Of a stretch of DNA of 64,000 nt, positions 16,200 to 24,679 are shown in pieces. Below the pieces are notes generated by a model that was given only the letters and a program-made list of their open reading frames with translations, was not told where the DNA came from and did no database searches. Position 1 is the stretch's first letter; the number at the start of each line of letters is the position of its first letter. The stretch comes from Flavobacteriales bacterium (lineage in GTDB: Bacteria > Bacteroidota > Bacteroidia > UBA10329). The stretch spans positions 62,001-126,000 of the forward strand of contig JACJZQ010000002.1 in the NCBI GenBank assembly GCA_020635495.1, read 5' to 3'. A program made the position numbers and the translations under genes.

Positions 16200-17207
16200 T
16201 TAAGCGCTCCAAGCTACCAAAATATCTCTCGGACCTTTATAAGGAAGTCTACCGTGCGATGTACTGAAATTATCGATCATCAACACATCTCCCCGTTTCC
16301 AAGGTTCCGCTTCCAAGTTGTTCCAAATGAGCTGCTCAACATGCTCCACATAAGACTTCGGAATTTCAGAACCATCATCTGCAAACACCATGTGCATGGC
16401 TTCGTCTTCTGGTTTTTTGAACAACCGCTTAAAGAACGTGATGGTGTTCAATGCGATCATGTATTTCAGTGAGAAGAGATCGCCTCTACGCTTGTAAATG
16501 TGCTTGTATTCGATGGCCGCGGCCTCTCTATGAAAGACTTGCAAATGATTGAACCAAACTTTTTCTCCCGTATCGGGATGCTCTAAAACAGACGGCCTGC
16601 TGTTGACCAATTTCAATCGGTCATCATCCATCCAAGTAACTTCAAGTTCATTTTTCTTGGCTTCCTCTTCTACCACGTGATGGTCGGTGGTTTTGAAAAG
16701 CTCGTCCCAACGTTTCAGTTGGTAAACATCCTTTCCCGTCTTGGTTTTTGGGCCTGTATAGTTTCTGATAAGCTTTACGCCACGTCTTTCAAATTCCTTA
16801 CGGATCTTCGGATCCATCTGGTCGTACACCTTTCTGAAATCGCATACGGGCGTTTCTCCACCATCCTGTGGTTCTACATAGCAGAAGAAGAACAAGTACC
16901 GCGGAGCCGTAGGCAGAAAACTCATCTCGCAATGCTGCATGATGGGGTAATGCCCTGGAAGCTCACTTGCAGAATGAACAAACTTGGTTCTGCTATTTCG
17001 TGGAGAGGTTCCCGCATAGTTGTTCTGCAGACCTGGTTCCAAAGCCAGCGCCACTTCCTCAAAGTCTTCGGGAGTTTTCAGGTCAAAACCTCGGAACATC
17101 AACGCGCCATTTTCCAGCAATTGTTCCTTGATAGACTGCTTGGTGCCAGCAATTTGCTCCAGCAAAGCCTCTTTGCTGCTGCCGTTATTAGGGGTGATCT
17201 GCTTCAA
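16200..17207 (-). CDS. TauD/TfdA-family Fe(II)/2-oxoglutarate-dependent dioxygenase
   Basis: From TTG 17207 the protein has 335 residues, which fits the family; the longest open frame starts at 17423 but that adds a Cys-rich extension unlike the family, and overlaps the divergent gene. It has the TauD layout with the iron-binding triad region H-C-E in PIMQHCEMSFLP and a distal H in DNFSTSHGRLPY, plus a C-terminal R/GPR region expected for 2-oxoglutarate (GPRDILVAWS). The H-x-E form of the first motif is typical of the SyrP/TauD-related clade. The substrate is unknown; such enzymes hydroxylate or desaturate small molecules, including amino acids in natural-product pathways. It is adjacent to the symporter gene (12 bases). 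Confidence 0.75.
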   Translation of the reverse strand: MKQITPNNGSSKEALLEQIAGTKQSIKEQLLENGALMFRGFDLKTPEDFEEVALALEPGLQNNYAGTSPRNSRTKFVHSASELPGHYPIMQHCEMSFLPTAPRYLFFFCYVEPQDGGETPVCDFRKVYDQMDPKIRKEFERRGVKLIRNYTGPKTKTGKDVYQLKRWDELFKTTDHHVVEEEAKKNELEVTWMDDDRLKLVNSRPSVLEHPDTGEKVWFNHLQVFHREAAAIEYKHIYKRRGDLFSLKYMIALNTITFFKRLFKKPEDEAMHMVFADDGSEIPKSYVEHVEQLIWNNLEAEPWKRGDVLMIDNFSTSHGRLPYKGPRDILVAWSA

Positions 17208-17330
17208 AATGAATCTCTTGGGGTTGCTTGCTAAGATGCAAAAAGCCAGTTTGATTAACAATAATTGTAAGCATATCCCTGTTTGGCACGATAATGCTTG
17301 ACTTATAAAAGCGTTCTTTGTGCTGGCAAA

Positions 17331-18110
17331 ATGCGTCAAATTTTCACCTTCATATTCGCCATTCTTACGCTGAGTTCGATTGCTCAGAACAGGTTGTTGC
17401 TGGGTGGTATTGTGAGCAATCACCTAACGGGTGAACCGGTAAACGCTGTTCACGTTCTGAACTTGACTGATTCTTTGGCCACCATTACGTCCGAAGAAGG
17501 TGCATTCAGAATTCCTGCCAAGGTTGGCGACAGCCTCATCTTTACCTGCATTGGCTACAGCACGCGGGCACTTATTGTTTCCGAACAGGAATTGTTGGCA
17601 GATTTCATCCAGATAAAAATGGTGCAACGCAGCTACGAACTGGAAGAAGTTGAGGTGAATCCATTCGGCACCAAGGAACAATTCCGAGAACGTTTCATGG
17701 AACTGGAGGTGGATGATGGCTCCATAGAAATTGTCGGAATCAAAGGACCGTCCAAGGACAGAAGAACCATTCCTGTTACGGAAGATGCCAACGAGATAAA
17801 AAAGGCCAAGTACATGCTTAGCCCTGCATCTTTTCTTTACGGTAATCTGAGTAAGGATGCCAAAGCAAGGCAGGAATTACACCGTTTGGAGCGCGAACGG
17901 GAAAAGCATCAGTACAACTATCAGAAGTTCAACGAAAAGGTGGTCAATGGCATTACCGGATACGAAGGAGAACTTCTACGAGAATTCATGGATTACTGCA
18001 ATTTTTCGCAGCAGCAGATCTATCAGTATTCCGATTATGAACTGGCCGTGGCCATTCTTAACAAGAAGAAGGCTTTCGAGAACTCATCACAGCGTTCAGA
18101 CTCCGAATAA
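17331..18110 (+). CDS. Carboxypeptidase-like regulatory domain secreted protein
   Basis: The start is placed at ATG 17331 (259 residues) since MRQIFTFIFAILTLSSIAQ is a clean signal peptide; the frame upstream to 17298 would add a charged extension. Residues 20-100 match the CarboxypepD_reg domain that precedes TonB-dependent receptors (GGIVSNHLTGEPVNAVHV...GDSLIFTCIGY). The rest is highly charged and helical, with no barrel and no enzyme motif, so it is not a truncated SusC unless the barrel is missing altogether. It is divergent from the oxygenase gene, with about 120 bases between. Function unknown; a periplasmic binding partner is possible. Confidence 0.7.
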   Translation: MRQIFTFIFAILTLSSIAQNRLLLGGIVSNHLTGEPVNAVHVLNLTDSLATITSEEGAFRIPAKVGDSLIFTCIGYSTRALIVSEQELLADFIQIKMVQRSYELEEVEVNPFGTKEQFRERFMELEVDDGSIEIVGIKGPSKDRRTIPVTEDANEIKKAKYMLSPASFLYGNLSKDAKARQELHRLEREREKHQYNYQKFNEKVVNGITGYEGELLREFMDYCNFSQQQIYQYSDYELAVAILNKKKAFENSSQRSDSE

Positions 18111-18162
18111 TTATTAAAGATCCGATGTGTAAAATTGTAGGAGCATCATCCTGCTTTACCCG

Positions 18163-18191
18163 TTGACTATAGTTGAAGAATATTATCTTGC
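18163..18191 (+). promoter_or_regulatory. Possible promoter of the TPR protein
   Basis: TTG (18163-18165) and TATCTTGC (18184-18191) are separated by 18 bases, one base off the TTG-N19-TAnnTTTG pattern of Bacteroidota, and end 18 bases before ATG 18210. Confidence 0.4.
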
Positions 18192-18209
18192 ACGGCAATT
18201 GAACAATCA

Positions 18210-18842
18210 ATGAGGCCCCTACTCCTATTGCTTTTCTTGTTGAGTACCGGAATCTGTGTAGCTCAAGATGCTGAACCCGCTTCTCAGGAATCCACAGCCG
18301 GAATGACCAAAGAGGAGAAAATTGCAGCTGCAAGAGCCAAGGCACGTGCCGAAGGAGATACCGCTGCGGTTGCAGCTCCTTCAATGACTCCTTACGAAGA
18401 GGCCGCAAAAAGCTACAATCTGGCCAACGACCTGAAAGAACAGCGCAAGTACGATGAAGCGCAGGCAGAATTTGACAAGGCCATTGAGATAGACCCGAAT
18501 TTTGTGGAAGCATACGTAGGACGTGGCGGAATCAAATTCCAGAAGATTGAATTCCCTGCCGCTATGGAAGACTACAACAGAGCGGTTGAGATTGCAGAGA
18601 ATCTAGTTGAAATGCACGAGTACAAGGCTTCTATCAAGAACGTTTTGGCAGACTATGAAGGCTCTAAGATCGAAGGAAGCAAGGCTGATGCCATGAAGAA
18701 CCGTCTGGCTGAGGCACTCTATCACAGAGGGCACCTCAAGAGATTCATGGAAGACAAAGGTGGTGGTTGTACCGACCTGAGAAAAGCCTTGGATCTAGGT
18801 TACGGAAGAGCCAAAACAGATTGGCCGGATCTGTGCCAGTAA
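18210..18842 (+). CDS. Secreted TPR repeat protein
   Basis: A 210-residue protein with signal peptide MRPLLLLLFLLSTGICVAQ and a low-complexity Ala/Glu-rich linker (KEEKIAAARAKARAEGD). Two to three TPR units follow (AAKSYNLANDLKEQRKYDEAQAEFDKAIEIDPN, VEAYVGRGGIKFQKIEFPAAMEDYNRAVEIAE), with a third degenerate copy up to YHRGHLKRFMEDKGGGCTDLRKALDLGY. Such proteins are periplasmic or outer-membrane scaffolds. A single Cys remains near the C-terminus. It ends 31 bases before a strong hairpin terminator of the opposing operon. Confidence 0.75.
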   Translation: MRPLLLLLFLLSTGICVAQDAEPASQESTAGMTKEEKIAAARAKARAEGDTAAVAAPSMTPYEEAAKSYNLANDLKEQRKYDEAQAEFDKAIEIDPNFVEAYVGRGGIKFQKIEFPAAMEDYNRAVEIAENLVEMHEYKASIKNVLADYEGSKIEGSKADAMKNRLAEALYHRGHLKRFMEDKGGGCTDLRKALDLGYGRAKTDWPDLCQ

Positions 18843-18861
18843 TTCATTTCTGAACATTCAT

Positions 18862-18898
18862 TGAAAAAGAAAGGCCCTCCTTCTTGCGAAAGAGGGCC
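18862..18898 (-). terminator. Rho-independent terminator of the 18936-19718 pair
   Basis: Stem GAGGGCC / GGCCCTC (18873-18898) with an inner TTC/GAA extension is followed on the minus strand by a run of T (A-run 18864-18872 on plus). It lies directly after the minus-strand operon stop. Confidence 0.75.
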
Positions 18899-18935
18899 GA
18901 ACGCCAAGGTACCATCCAACCTTGGGGTTCATTGG

Positions 18936-19310
18936 TTATTCACCAACTTCTTGCTCCATAAATTCTCCTTGCTCGTTCTGCTCTTTCAATGTCCAAGCAT
19001 CGGTAGCTGAAGTTTCCAACCACACGGCTCCAGACTTTCTGAATACCTGAGCCGAGATGCCGAATTTCTCCTGAAACGCAGATTCAACCTCCTCTACTTT
19101 CGTTTCTGCGGTTATTGTCAGGTCGCCTTCGTTATGTCTTGTTCTCCATTTGCCCAAGGTCGAATCTGAAGGCAACATTTCACTCAATGGAGAAGTTTCT
19201 CCTGCATCATGCGGCTTCTTAAAGAACTCGATCTTAAGGTAAGGGAATACCGAATTGAACTCCTCTTGAATATCGCTGATGTTCCGTTTATCGTCTATAT
19301 GAATCTTCAT
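18936..19310 (-). CDS. Conserved Bacteroidota hypothetical protein (short, strand-rich)
   Basis: A 124-residue soluble protein with no known motif. It begins with a beta-strand followed by a helix, KIHIDDKRNISDIQEEFNSVFPYLKIEFFKK, and the C-terminal half has the recurring VFRKSGAVWLETSATDAWTLKEQNEQG segment that I recognise from many Bacteroidota hypotheticals. A ferredoxin- or ubiquitin-like alpha-beta fold is plausible but unproven. It is co-oriented with, and 12 bases downstream of, the coiled-coil gene at 19323-19718; the strong terminator after it marks the operon end. Function unknown. Confidence 0.7.
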   Translation of the reverse strand: MKIHIDDKRNISDIQEEFNSVFPYLKIEFFKKPHDAGETSPLSEMLPSDSTLGKWRTRHNEGDLTITAETKVEEVESAFQEKFGISAQVFRKSGAVWLETSATDAWTLKEQNEQGEFMEQEVGE

Positions 19311-19322
19311 AATTGCTAGGGC

Positions 19323-19718
19323 TTACATCCACTTTCTTAGAAAACTCATGAATTCGGTTTTCAACTCGCGATAGATCTTATCAAACGTCTCTACCTCGTC
19401 TCTCAACTTGGTATGATCGGCAAACAACACGTGATCGATGGCAATCGGATGGTCTTTCGCCTGATTGGCCAAGAACTTATCATGGTCCTTGCACTTGCTT
19501 ATGATCTGCTCCGCAACCTCTTTCTGTCTGATGAACTGATTCTGAAAATGTTCTATCTGAGAAGTAACCTCTGTCTTGCTGTTTTTGGCCACCAACTCTT
19601 CCAATCTGTTCTCAAAGGTCTTCACCTCATCGTAGTAAAACTTCATGTTGTTGGTCCACACATTGTGTTCAAAGTGTAGTTCATCAATGTGCTTCTTTGG
19701 TGCTGCTGTAGTACTCAT
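19323..19718 (-). CDS. Coiled-coil hypothetical protein, operon partner of 18936-19310
   Basis: A 131-residue, mostly helical protein rich in K, E, H and Q (for example FYYDEVKTFENRLEELVAKN, IEHFQNQFIRQKEVAEQIIS), suggesting an antiparallel coiled-coil hairpin of about 80 residues. Several His residues (HIDELHFEHN, KCKDHDKFLANQAKDHPIAIDH) could bind metal, but no family is recognised. No signal or membrane segment. It is the first gene of a two-gene operon; the tight spacing and shared terminator imply the two proteins work together. Confidence 0.65.
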   Translation of the reverse strand: MSTTAAPKKHIDELHFEHNVWTNNMKFYYDEVKTFENRLEELVAKNSKTEVTSQIEHFQNQFIRQKEVAEQIISKCKDHDKFLANQAKDHPIAIDHVLFADHTKLRDEVETFDKIYRELKTEFMSFLRKWM

Positions 19719-19835
19719 GTCCTTCTAAATTTTTGGATGGTTAATATCTGCCAACGAAGGAAGCACTGCAACTGCCCAACGACCTTGACCTAGGTCGTCA
19801 GAAAAACTGATAATTGTCTGTTTACCGAAAGCGGA

Positions 19836-21188
19836 CTACCGCTTAACTACCGTAGAATGGTATTGCGTCTTATCGGTCAGTACCCTGAGTGAATAAACTC
19901 CTGTAGAAAGACCAGTCAGGCTGATGTTGGCCCCAGATGTACCTCTCAGTACAACCTCACCCATCATGTTCACCAATTCAAAAACGGAGCCTTGTAATTC
20001 CCGAGGAATAAAAACTGCGTTGCTCGTTGGATTCGGGTACACATCAAACTGCTTTGTTTCTTGTGTGGTCTCTTCCGTAGAAAGCAATGTCGAACCGAAA
20101 ACCCAAAGCCCGGTCTGCATGTCTGAGGCCAGAATGTTTCCCGAAGGAAGAAACGGATAAACACCCCAACACCCACGGTACACATTATCCATGTGGGTTT
20201 CGGTAGATGTGTCATAATAACCCGCTAACTGCGGATGAGCCGGGTCGGTGCAATCGTATACATATAACCCATCGAAATAATGAGAAATGTACAGGTAGTC
20301 ATCGTGGTAGATCAGGTTATGCGGAATCGAAAATGTATTGAGGTTAGACCCAATGGTGTCCGTTACTTCCATGTCAGTGAGGTCCGTTACATCAACGATC
20401 TTCACGTCCATTCCATGCGTTTCATCTGCAAAGGCATAGAACGGTTTATCGTCCATTAACCAACCACTGTGGTTGTAACCTTGCTGTGGGTACGTATCCA
20501 AAGAACCCAGCATGGTAATGTCATTCACATCACTGAAATCCACTACAAAAACCCCACGCCATTCCGCGTTCAGATAAGCCGTATCGCCCCGCACATAAAC
20601 ATCATGCACGTAGCCAATAGAACTCCAGAACGGAACATCTACAGGGCAGTTGACCAACAACGTTGGGTTGGTGGGGTCGGCCAAAGAATAGACTGCAAAC
20701 TGCACCGTTCCACCGCAGACATACATTCTGGCACTGGCCGTATCAATGAAAATGTTGTGAGAGCGCGGAAACAAAGCATCACTGTCGTATACAATAGGAG
20801 CCGAATCCGGCAAGAACCTCAGGTCAGCTATCTGCAAAGTACTGGCACCCTCATCACAGACCATGTACAGATAATCGTCATAGTCATGATAATCCCGATG
20901 CACCACATCTGGCCCCGTTAAGGCAGCATCAAGAAACACCACTTCAGAAGACGCTGAAGGAACCGTAACATCAAAAATGTGCGTACCAGCGGTTGTACCT
21001 ATAATGGCGTATTCATTGCCATCCTTGGCGTACCCCCATATCTCATTATAGGTGTTGAAATGCGCAGAAGAAGGAACCAAATTCGGGTCTTGCCAATTGA
21101 AGAGCGAATCCAGATTCATGCTTGTTTGCCCATTCGCTTGCAGCAAAATGGCACCCAGAAACACAACTGATAGGAAGAATTTTTTCAT
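19836..21188 (-). CDS. Choice-of-anchor B family protein with type A T9SS sorting domain
   Basis: A 450-residue protein with signal peptide (KKFFLSVVFLGAILLQANGQ). The body contains several LVIVPD-like strand repeats typical of the choice-of-anchor B proteins (YAIIGTTAGTHIFDV, AYLNAEWRGVFVVDFSDV, MDVKIVDVTDLTDMEV, DDYLYISHYFDGLYVYDCTDPAHPQLAGYYDT), a beta-propeller. The last 80 residues form a type A CTD (QFDVYPNPTSNAVFIPRELQGSVFELVNMMGEVVLRG...ISLTGLSTGVYSLRV), so it is T9SS cargo. Function of the propeller is unknown; many relatives are surface or secreted. Confidence 0.85.
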   Translation of the reverse strand: MKKFFLSVVFLGAILLQANGQTSMNLDSLFNWQDPNLVPSSAHFNTYNEIWGYAKDGNEYAIIGTTAGTHIFDVTVPSASSEVVFLDAALTGPDVVHRDYHDYDDYLYMVCDEGASTLQIADLRFLPDSAPIVYDSDALFPRSHNIFIDTASARMYVCGGTVQFAVYSLADPTNPTLLVNCPVDVPFWSSIGYVHDVYVRGDTAYLNAEWRGVFVVDFSDVNDITMLGSLDTYPQQGYNHSGWLMDDKPFYAFADETHGMDVKIVDVTDLTDMEVTDTIGSNLNTFSIPHNLIYHDDYLYISHYFDGLYVYDCTDPAHPQLAGYYDTSTETHMDNVYRGCWGVYPFLPSGNILASDMQTGLWVFGSTLLSTEETTQETKQFDVYPNPTSNAVFIPRELQGSVFELVNMMGEVVLRGTSGANISLTGLSTGVYSLRVLTDKTQYHSTVVKR

Positions 21189-21331
21189 GAGCTCGAATTT
21201 ACGTTAAACACGCAGCTCAAATGTGAATTCAATGACCATAAACCAGCAATAGTTCAATTCTAACATTAATTAGTCCAATCGGTTAGCCTAACTCACAACA
21301 ATTGAACAACTTGCCAACTCAAATTCAAACA

Positions 21332-23287
21332 ATGCGAATAGCTCTTTTCCTCTTAATGATGGTGTCCGGTCAAATGGTTTTCGGACAAGAATTTCTGCTC
21401 CTATCTCCAGACAACAATTTGAAGGTGGAAGTGGTGGTAAGTGCCAACACCGTTTACAGGGTTTACTATAAGAACAGACTCATTCTGCACGGAAAACCGA
21501 TAAGCATGACCATCGGTAAAAAGAACCGCTTGGGTTACAAGGAATACGCCCCAGAATCTTCCACGCGCAGCGTCAATACCACGCAGAACCCCGTTGTGCC
21601 TTACCGGCAATCAGAAATAACAGAGAATTTCAATGAACTTTCTCTCGAGTTCAAAAGCGGACTTGGAATAGATTTCAGATGCTACGATCAAGGCTTCGGT
21701 TACCGTATCAGAACTTCGTTCGATAGGGATGTCACCATCAAGGAAGAGACCATGGGGTTCGAACTGACCACCAATCCTGCTGTTTGGTTCCCAAAAGAAA
21801 CCTCCTTCTACTCTCACAACGAGCGATTCTACAATCCAACCACCAGTCTTGAGCTCAAGAATGGCAATATGGGCAGTCTGCCTATTCTTTGGAAATGGGA
21901 GAACGGCCCCTTCCTGCTTTACACCGAGACCGACCTGAGAGATTATCCTGGCATGTACCTGAAAACAGACGGAATTGGAGGGTATGAAGCTGTTCACCCG
22001 CAGGTACCTGCCACTACGGCCAAATTCTTCGACCGCTTTGAGATGGTAGGTTTCACCAAACCATATATCGCTAAAACCAAAGGCAGCAGAAGCTACCCAT
22101 GGCGGGTCTTCACCATTGGTTCAAGCGAGGCCGATCTGTTCGCATCGCATCTGCCGTGGCTCATGGCTCAAGAAACATCGCTGGACCAAACCGAATGGAT
22201 AAAACCGGGCAAAGTAGCTTGGGATTGGTGGAATGCCCTTCAATTGGAAGGGGTTGACTTTAAACCCGGGCTCAACACGCAGACCTACAAATACTACATC
22301 GATTTCGCGGCTGCCAACGGCATCGAATACATTATAATGGATGAAGGTTGGTACAAGCTTGGAGACCTTACCAAAGTGAAGGACGAGATAGATATGCCAG
22401 AACTACTGCGCTATGCCAAAGAGAAGAATGTCGGCATTGTGCTTTGGGTGGTTTGGCATACGCTCAGAAAGCAATTCGTAGAGGCTTTCAATCAGTTCTC
22501 AGACTGGGGAATTGCCGGAATCAAGATGGATTTCATGATGAGACGGGACCAGAACATGGTTGCGTTTTACGAAAAGGTGGCCAAAGAGGCCGCGGATAGA
22601 ATGATGGTGGTCGATTTTCATGGAAGTCATTGTCCCAAAGGCCTGCAACGCACCTACCCTAACGTGCTTACTTACGAAGGCGTTCGAGGTTTGGAATGGA
22701 ACAAATGGAGCAGCGCACTGTCTGTAGACCATGATGTCACCATTCCATTCACAAGAATGCTGGCCGGCCCTATGGATTACACTCCGGGTGCCATGGAGAA
22801 CATATCCAACCCCAAAAAGCACAGGGCCAACTACAAGCATCCTAAAAGTGAAGGAACCCGTTGCCACGAACTGGCCAAATACGTTGTGTTTGAAAGTCCG
22901 CTGCAAATGTTGGCAGACGAGCCTACCGCTTACCAACCGGAGAAAGAATGCATGCAGTTTCTGAGTGCCGTCCCTTCCGTTTGGGATGAGACCATTGTGC
23001 TAAGTGCCAAAGCAGGCGAGCACATCCTTTTGGCAAGAAGAAACGGCCAAACGTGGTACGTTGGCGGAATGACCGGCTCTGTTGGTCAGACCATCAGCAT
23101 GGACCTCTCTTTCCTCGGAAATGGTGTCTTTGAAATGGATGTTTGGCGCGATGGAGAAAACACCAGAACAGATGGCACCAATTTCGAATACCTGAACGAA
23201 CCGGCCATCAATGCCAACATGAAATACGTTATCTCCATGGCCGAAGGTGGCGGCTGGGCAGCTATCATCAAAAAAGCCAGTAACTGA
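21332..23287 (+). CDS. Glycoside hydrolase family 97, probable retaining alpha-galactosidase type
   Basis: The start is ATG 21332 (651 residues), giving signal peptide MRIALFLLMMVSGQMVFGQ; the frame back to TTG 21302 is not needed. GH97 hallmarks: an N-terminal beta-sandwich (SPDNNLKVEVVVSA), then a TIM barrel starting at KVAWDWWNALQ, IIMDEGW, GIKMDFM with D400, and TYEGVRGLEW with E449. Retaining members use a barrel Asp as nucleophile, and D400 falls in the expected place, so retaining alpha-galactosidase type is favoured over inverting SusB-like glucosidase. Export is through the leader; no T9SS domain is present. It degrades alpha-linked galactosides or glucosides outside the cytoplasm. 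Confidence 0.85.
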   Translation: MRIALFLLMMVSGQMVFGQEFLLLSPDNNLKVEVVVSANTVYRVYYKNRLILHGKPISMTIGKKNRLGYKEYAPESSTRSVNTTQNPVVPYRQSEITENFNELSLEFKSGLGIDFRCYDQGFGYRIRTSFDRDVTIKEETMGFELTTNPAVWFPKETSFYSHNERFYNPTTSLELKNGNMGSLPILWKWENGPFLLYTETDLRDYPGMYLKTDGIGGYEAVHPQVPATTAKFFDRFEMVGFTKPYIAKTKGSRSYPWRVFTIGSSEADLFASHLPWLMAQETSLDQTEWIKPGKVAWDWWNALQLEGVDFKPGLNTQTYKYYIDFAAANGIEYIIMDEGWYKLGDLTKVKDEIDMPELLRYAKEKNVGIVLWVVWHTLRKQFVEAFNQFSDWGIAGIKMDFMMRRDQNMVAFYEKVAKEAADRMMVVDFHGSHCPKGLQRTYPNVLTYEGVRGLEWNKWSSALSVDHDVTIPFTRMLAGPMDYTPGAMENISNPKKHRANYKHPKSEGTRCHELAKYVVFESPLQMLADEPTAYQPEKECMQFLSAVPSVWDETIVLSAKAGEHILLARRNGQTWYVGGMTGSVGQTISMDLSFLGNGVFEMDVWRDGENTRTDGTNFEYLNEPAINANMKYVISMAEGGGWAAIIKKASN

Positions 23288-23300
23288 TCAACTCCTTGCC

Positions 23301-23894
23301 ATGAAAACCATTTGGCTAGCCGCATTCAATATCATCACGCTCTTGGCGTGGGCGTTGTACTTCACTCACGCCTCGTTACATGGTCTACAGTTTGATGAGC
23401 AGAGCTTACTGATGCTGGCCTTTGCGCAAGGTTTGGCCATCTTCGAAATACTGAATGCCATCCTGAGAATTGCCGGAGCAAATTGGCTCCTCACAACCAT
23501 GCAGGTATTCTCCAGATTTCTGGTAGTTGCCTTATTGTTCTGGATTCCGAATGAGAGATTGGTCGAGTTGGGGCAGCATTCCATCATTACAGGGTTCATG
23601 CTCATCACCATTGCTTGGAGCATCACCGAAATTGTAAGAGCCTTGTACTACCTGACAGAGCTTTTCAAAAAGTCGATTCCAGCAATTACGTTCTCTCGGT
23701 ACACGTTCTTCATTGTGCTTTACCCTATCGGTGTATTAGGGGAATTCATGATCATGTACGCCTTTTGGGAATGGCGAGAATTCCAATTCGACATCTTCAA
23801 TATGGCGCTGGCAGCAATTGCCCTGTCTTACTTTGTTTTCTTCCCAAAGCTTTACGGCCATATGTGGAAACAACGCAAGAAAAAACTTCCGTAA
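23301..23894 (+). CDS. HACD/PTPLA-like (3R)-3-hydroxyacyl-CoA dehydratase
   Basis: A 197-residue membrane protein, about six segments, starting at ATG 23301 (the open frame back to 23247 adds residues unlike the family). It matches the PTPLA/HACD family strongly: FAQGLAIFEILNAILRIAG (41-59), LLTTMQVFSRFLVV (63-76), AWSITEIVRALYYLTELF (105-122), RYTFFIVLYPIGVLGE (133-148). The catalytic pair corresponds to Y141 and E148, spaced seven residues as in yeast Phs1 (Y149, E156). Those enzymes dehydrate 3-hydroxyacyl-CoA during very-long-chain fatty acid elongation in eukaryotic ER. Its presence in a bacterium is unusual. It is coupled directly (0 bases) to a TauE-family gene and 13 bases after GH97, so the context gives no lipid-synthesis hint. 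Confidence 0.85.
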   Translation: MKTIWLAAFNIITLLAWALYFTHASLHGLQFDEQSLLMLAFAQGLAIFEILNAILRIAGANWLLTTMQVFSRFLVVALLFWIPNERLVELGQHSIITGFMLITIAWSITEIVRALYYLTELFKKSIPAITFSRYTFFIVLYPIGVLGEFMIMYAFWEWREFQFDIFNMALAAIALSYFVFFPKLYGHMWKQRKKKLP

Positions 23895-24668
23895 ATGGAA
23901 TACCTCGTAATAGGACTTGTTGCTGCATTTGCCTCCCTGCTCACCTTCTTTTCGGGTTTCGGTCTTGGCACCATACTTACACCGGCTTTCATGCTGTTCT
24001 TTCCTATCGAAGTTGCCATTGCCCTAACGGGAATTGTTCATCTGCTGAACAACCTGTTCAAAATGGGGCTCGTTGGTCTCAAAGCCAGTTGGGAAGTTGT
24101 GCTCCGTTTTGGACTTCCGGCAATTGTTGGGGCCTTCATTGGTGCACAATTGCTCCTTGAATTCTCTGTCAGCGAACCTATTTTCTCTTACCAGATGATG
24201 GGTCGTCAGTTCGATGTGTTCGCTATCAAATTGGTTGTTGCAAGTTTGATGGCCTTCTTCGCCCTGTTTGAAATTGTTCCTGCCCTTAAACGAATGGAAT
24301 TCGATAAGAACAAACTCATAATCGGTGGAACAATAAGTGGCTTTTTCGGTGGCCTCAGCGGACATCAAGGTGCGTTGCGAAGCGCGTTCCTGATCAGATA
24401 TGGGCTTGCCAAGGAGACTTTCATAGCCACAGGAATCGTGATCGCCAGTTTCATAGACATCACAAGGTTGGGACTCTACTTCACAAGGATGCAAAGCATC
24501 AACCTTTCAGAGAACCTTGCCATACTATCTACTGCAGTTATCTGCGCATTTCTCGGTGCCTACTTCGGAAGAAAACTGCTTAAGAAAGTAACACTCGACT
24601 TCGTACAATGGACCGTTGCTATAATGATCCTAGGTCTTTCTGCCCTACTTGCCGCTGGGGTGATCTAA
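23895..24668 (+). CDS. TauE/SafE-family sulfite exporter-like permease
   Basis: A 257-residue protein with about 8 hydrophobic segments and the TauE/SafE layout: an N-terminal repeat GLVAAFASLLTFFSGFGLGTILTPAF, FPIEVAIALTGIVHLLNNLFK, and a second repeat IIGGTISGFFGGLSGHQGALRSAFLIRYGL, then ATGIVIASFIDITRLGLYF. The family exports small sulfonates and organic acids, with substrate unknown. The start codon follows the HACD stop with no gap, indicating translational coupling. Whether the two proteins share a pathway is not apparent. Confidence 0.8.
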   Translation: MEYLVIGLVAAFASLLTFFSGFGLGTILTPAFMLFFPIEVAIALTGIVHLLNNLFKMGLVGLKASWEVVLRFGLPAIVGAFIGAQLLLEFSVSEPIFSYQMMGRQFDVFAIKLVVASLMAFFALFEIVPALKRMEFDKNKLIIGGTISGFFGGLSGHQGALRSAFLIRYGLAKETFIATGIVIASFIDITRLGLYFTRMQSINLSENLAILSTAVICAFLGAYFGRKLLKKVTLDFVQWTVAIMILGLSALLAAGVI

Positions 24669-24679
24669 GAGAAATCGAT

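Noticed and set aside
17298..17330. Longer start for the carboxypeptidase-regulatory-domain protein
   Set aside because: It adds residues before a clean signal peptide, and ATG 17331 is better placed.
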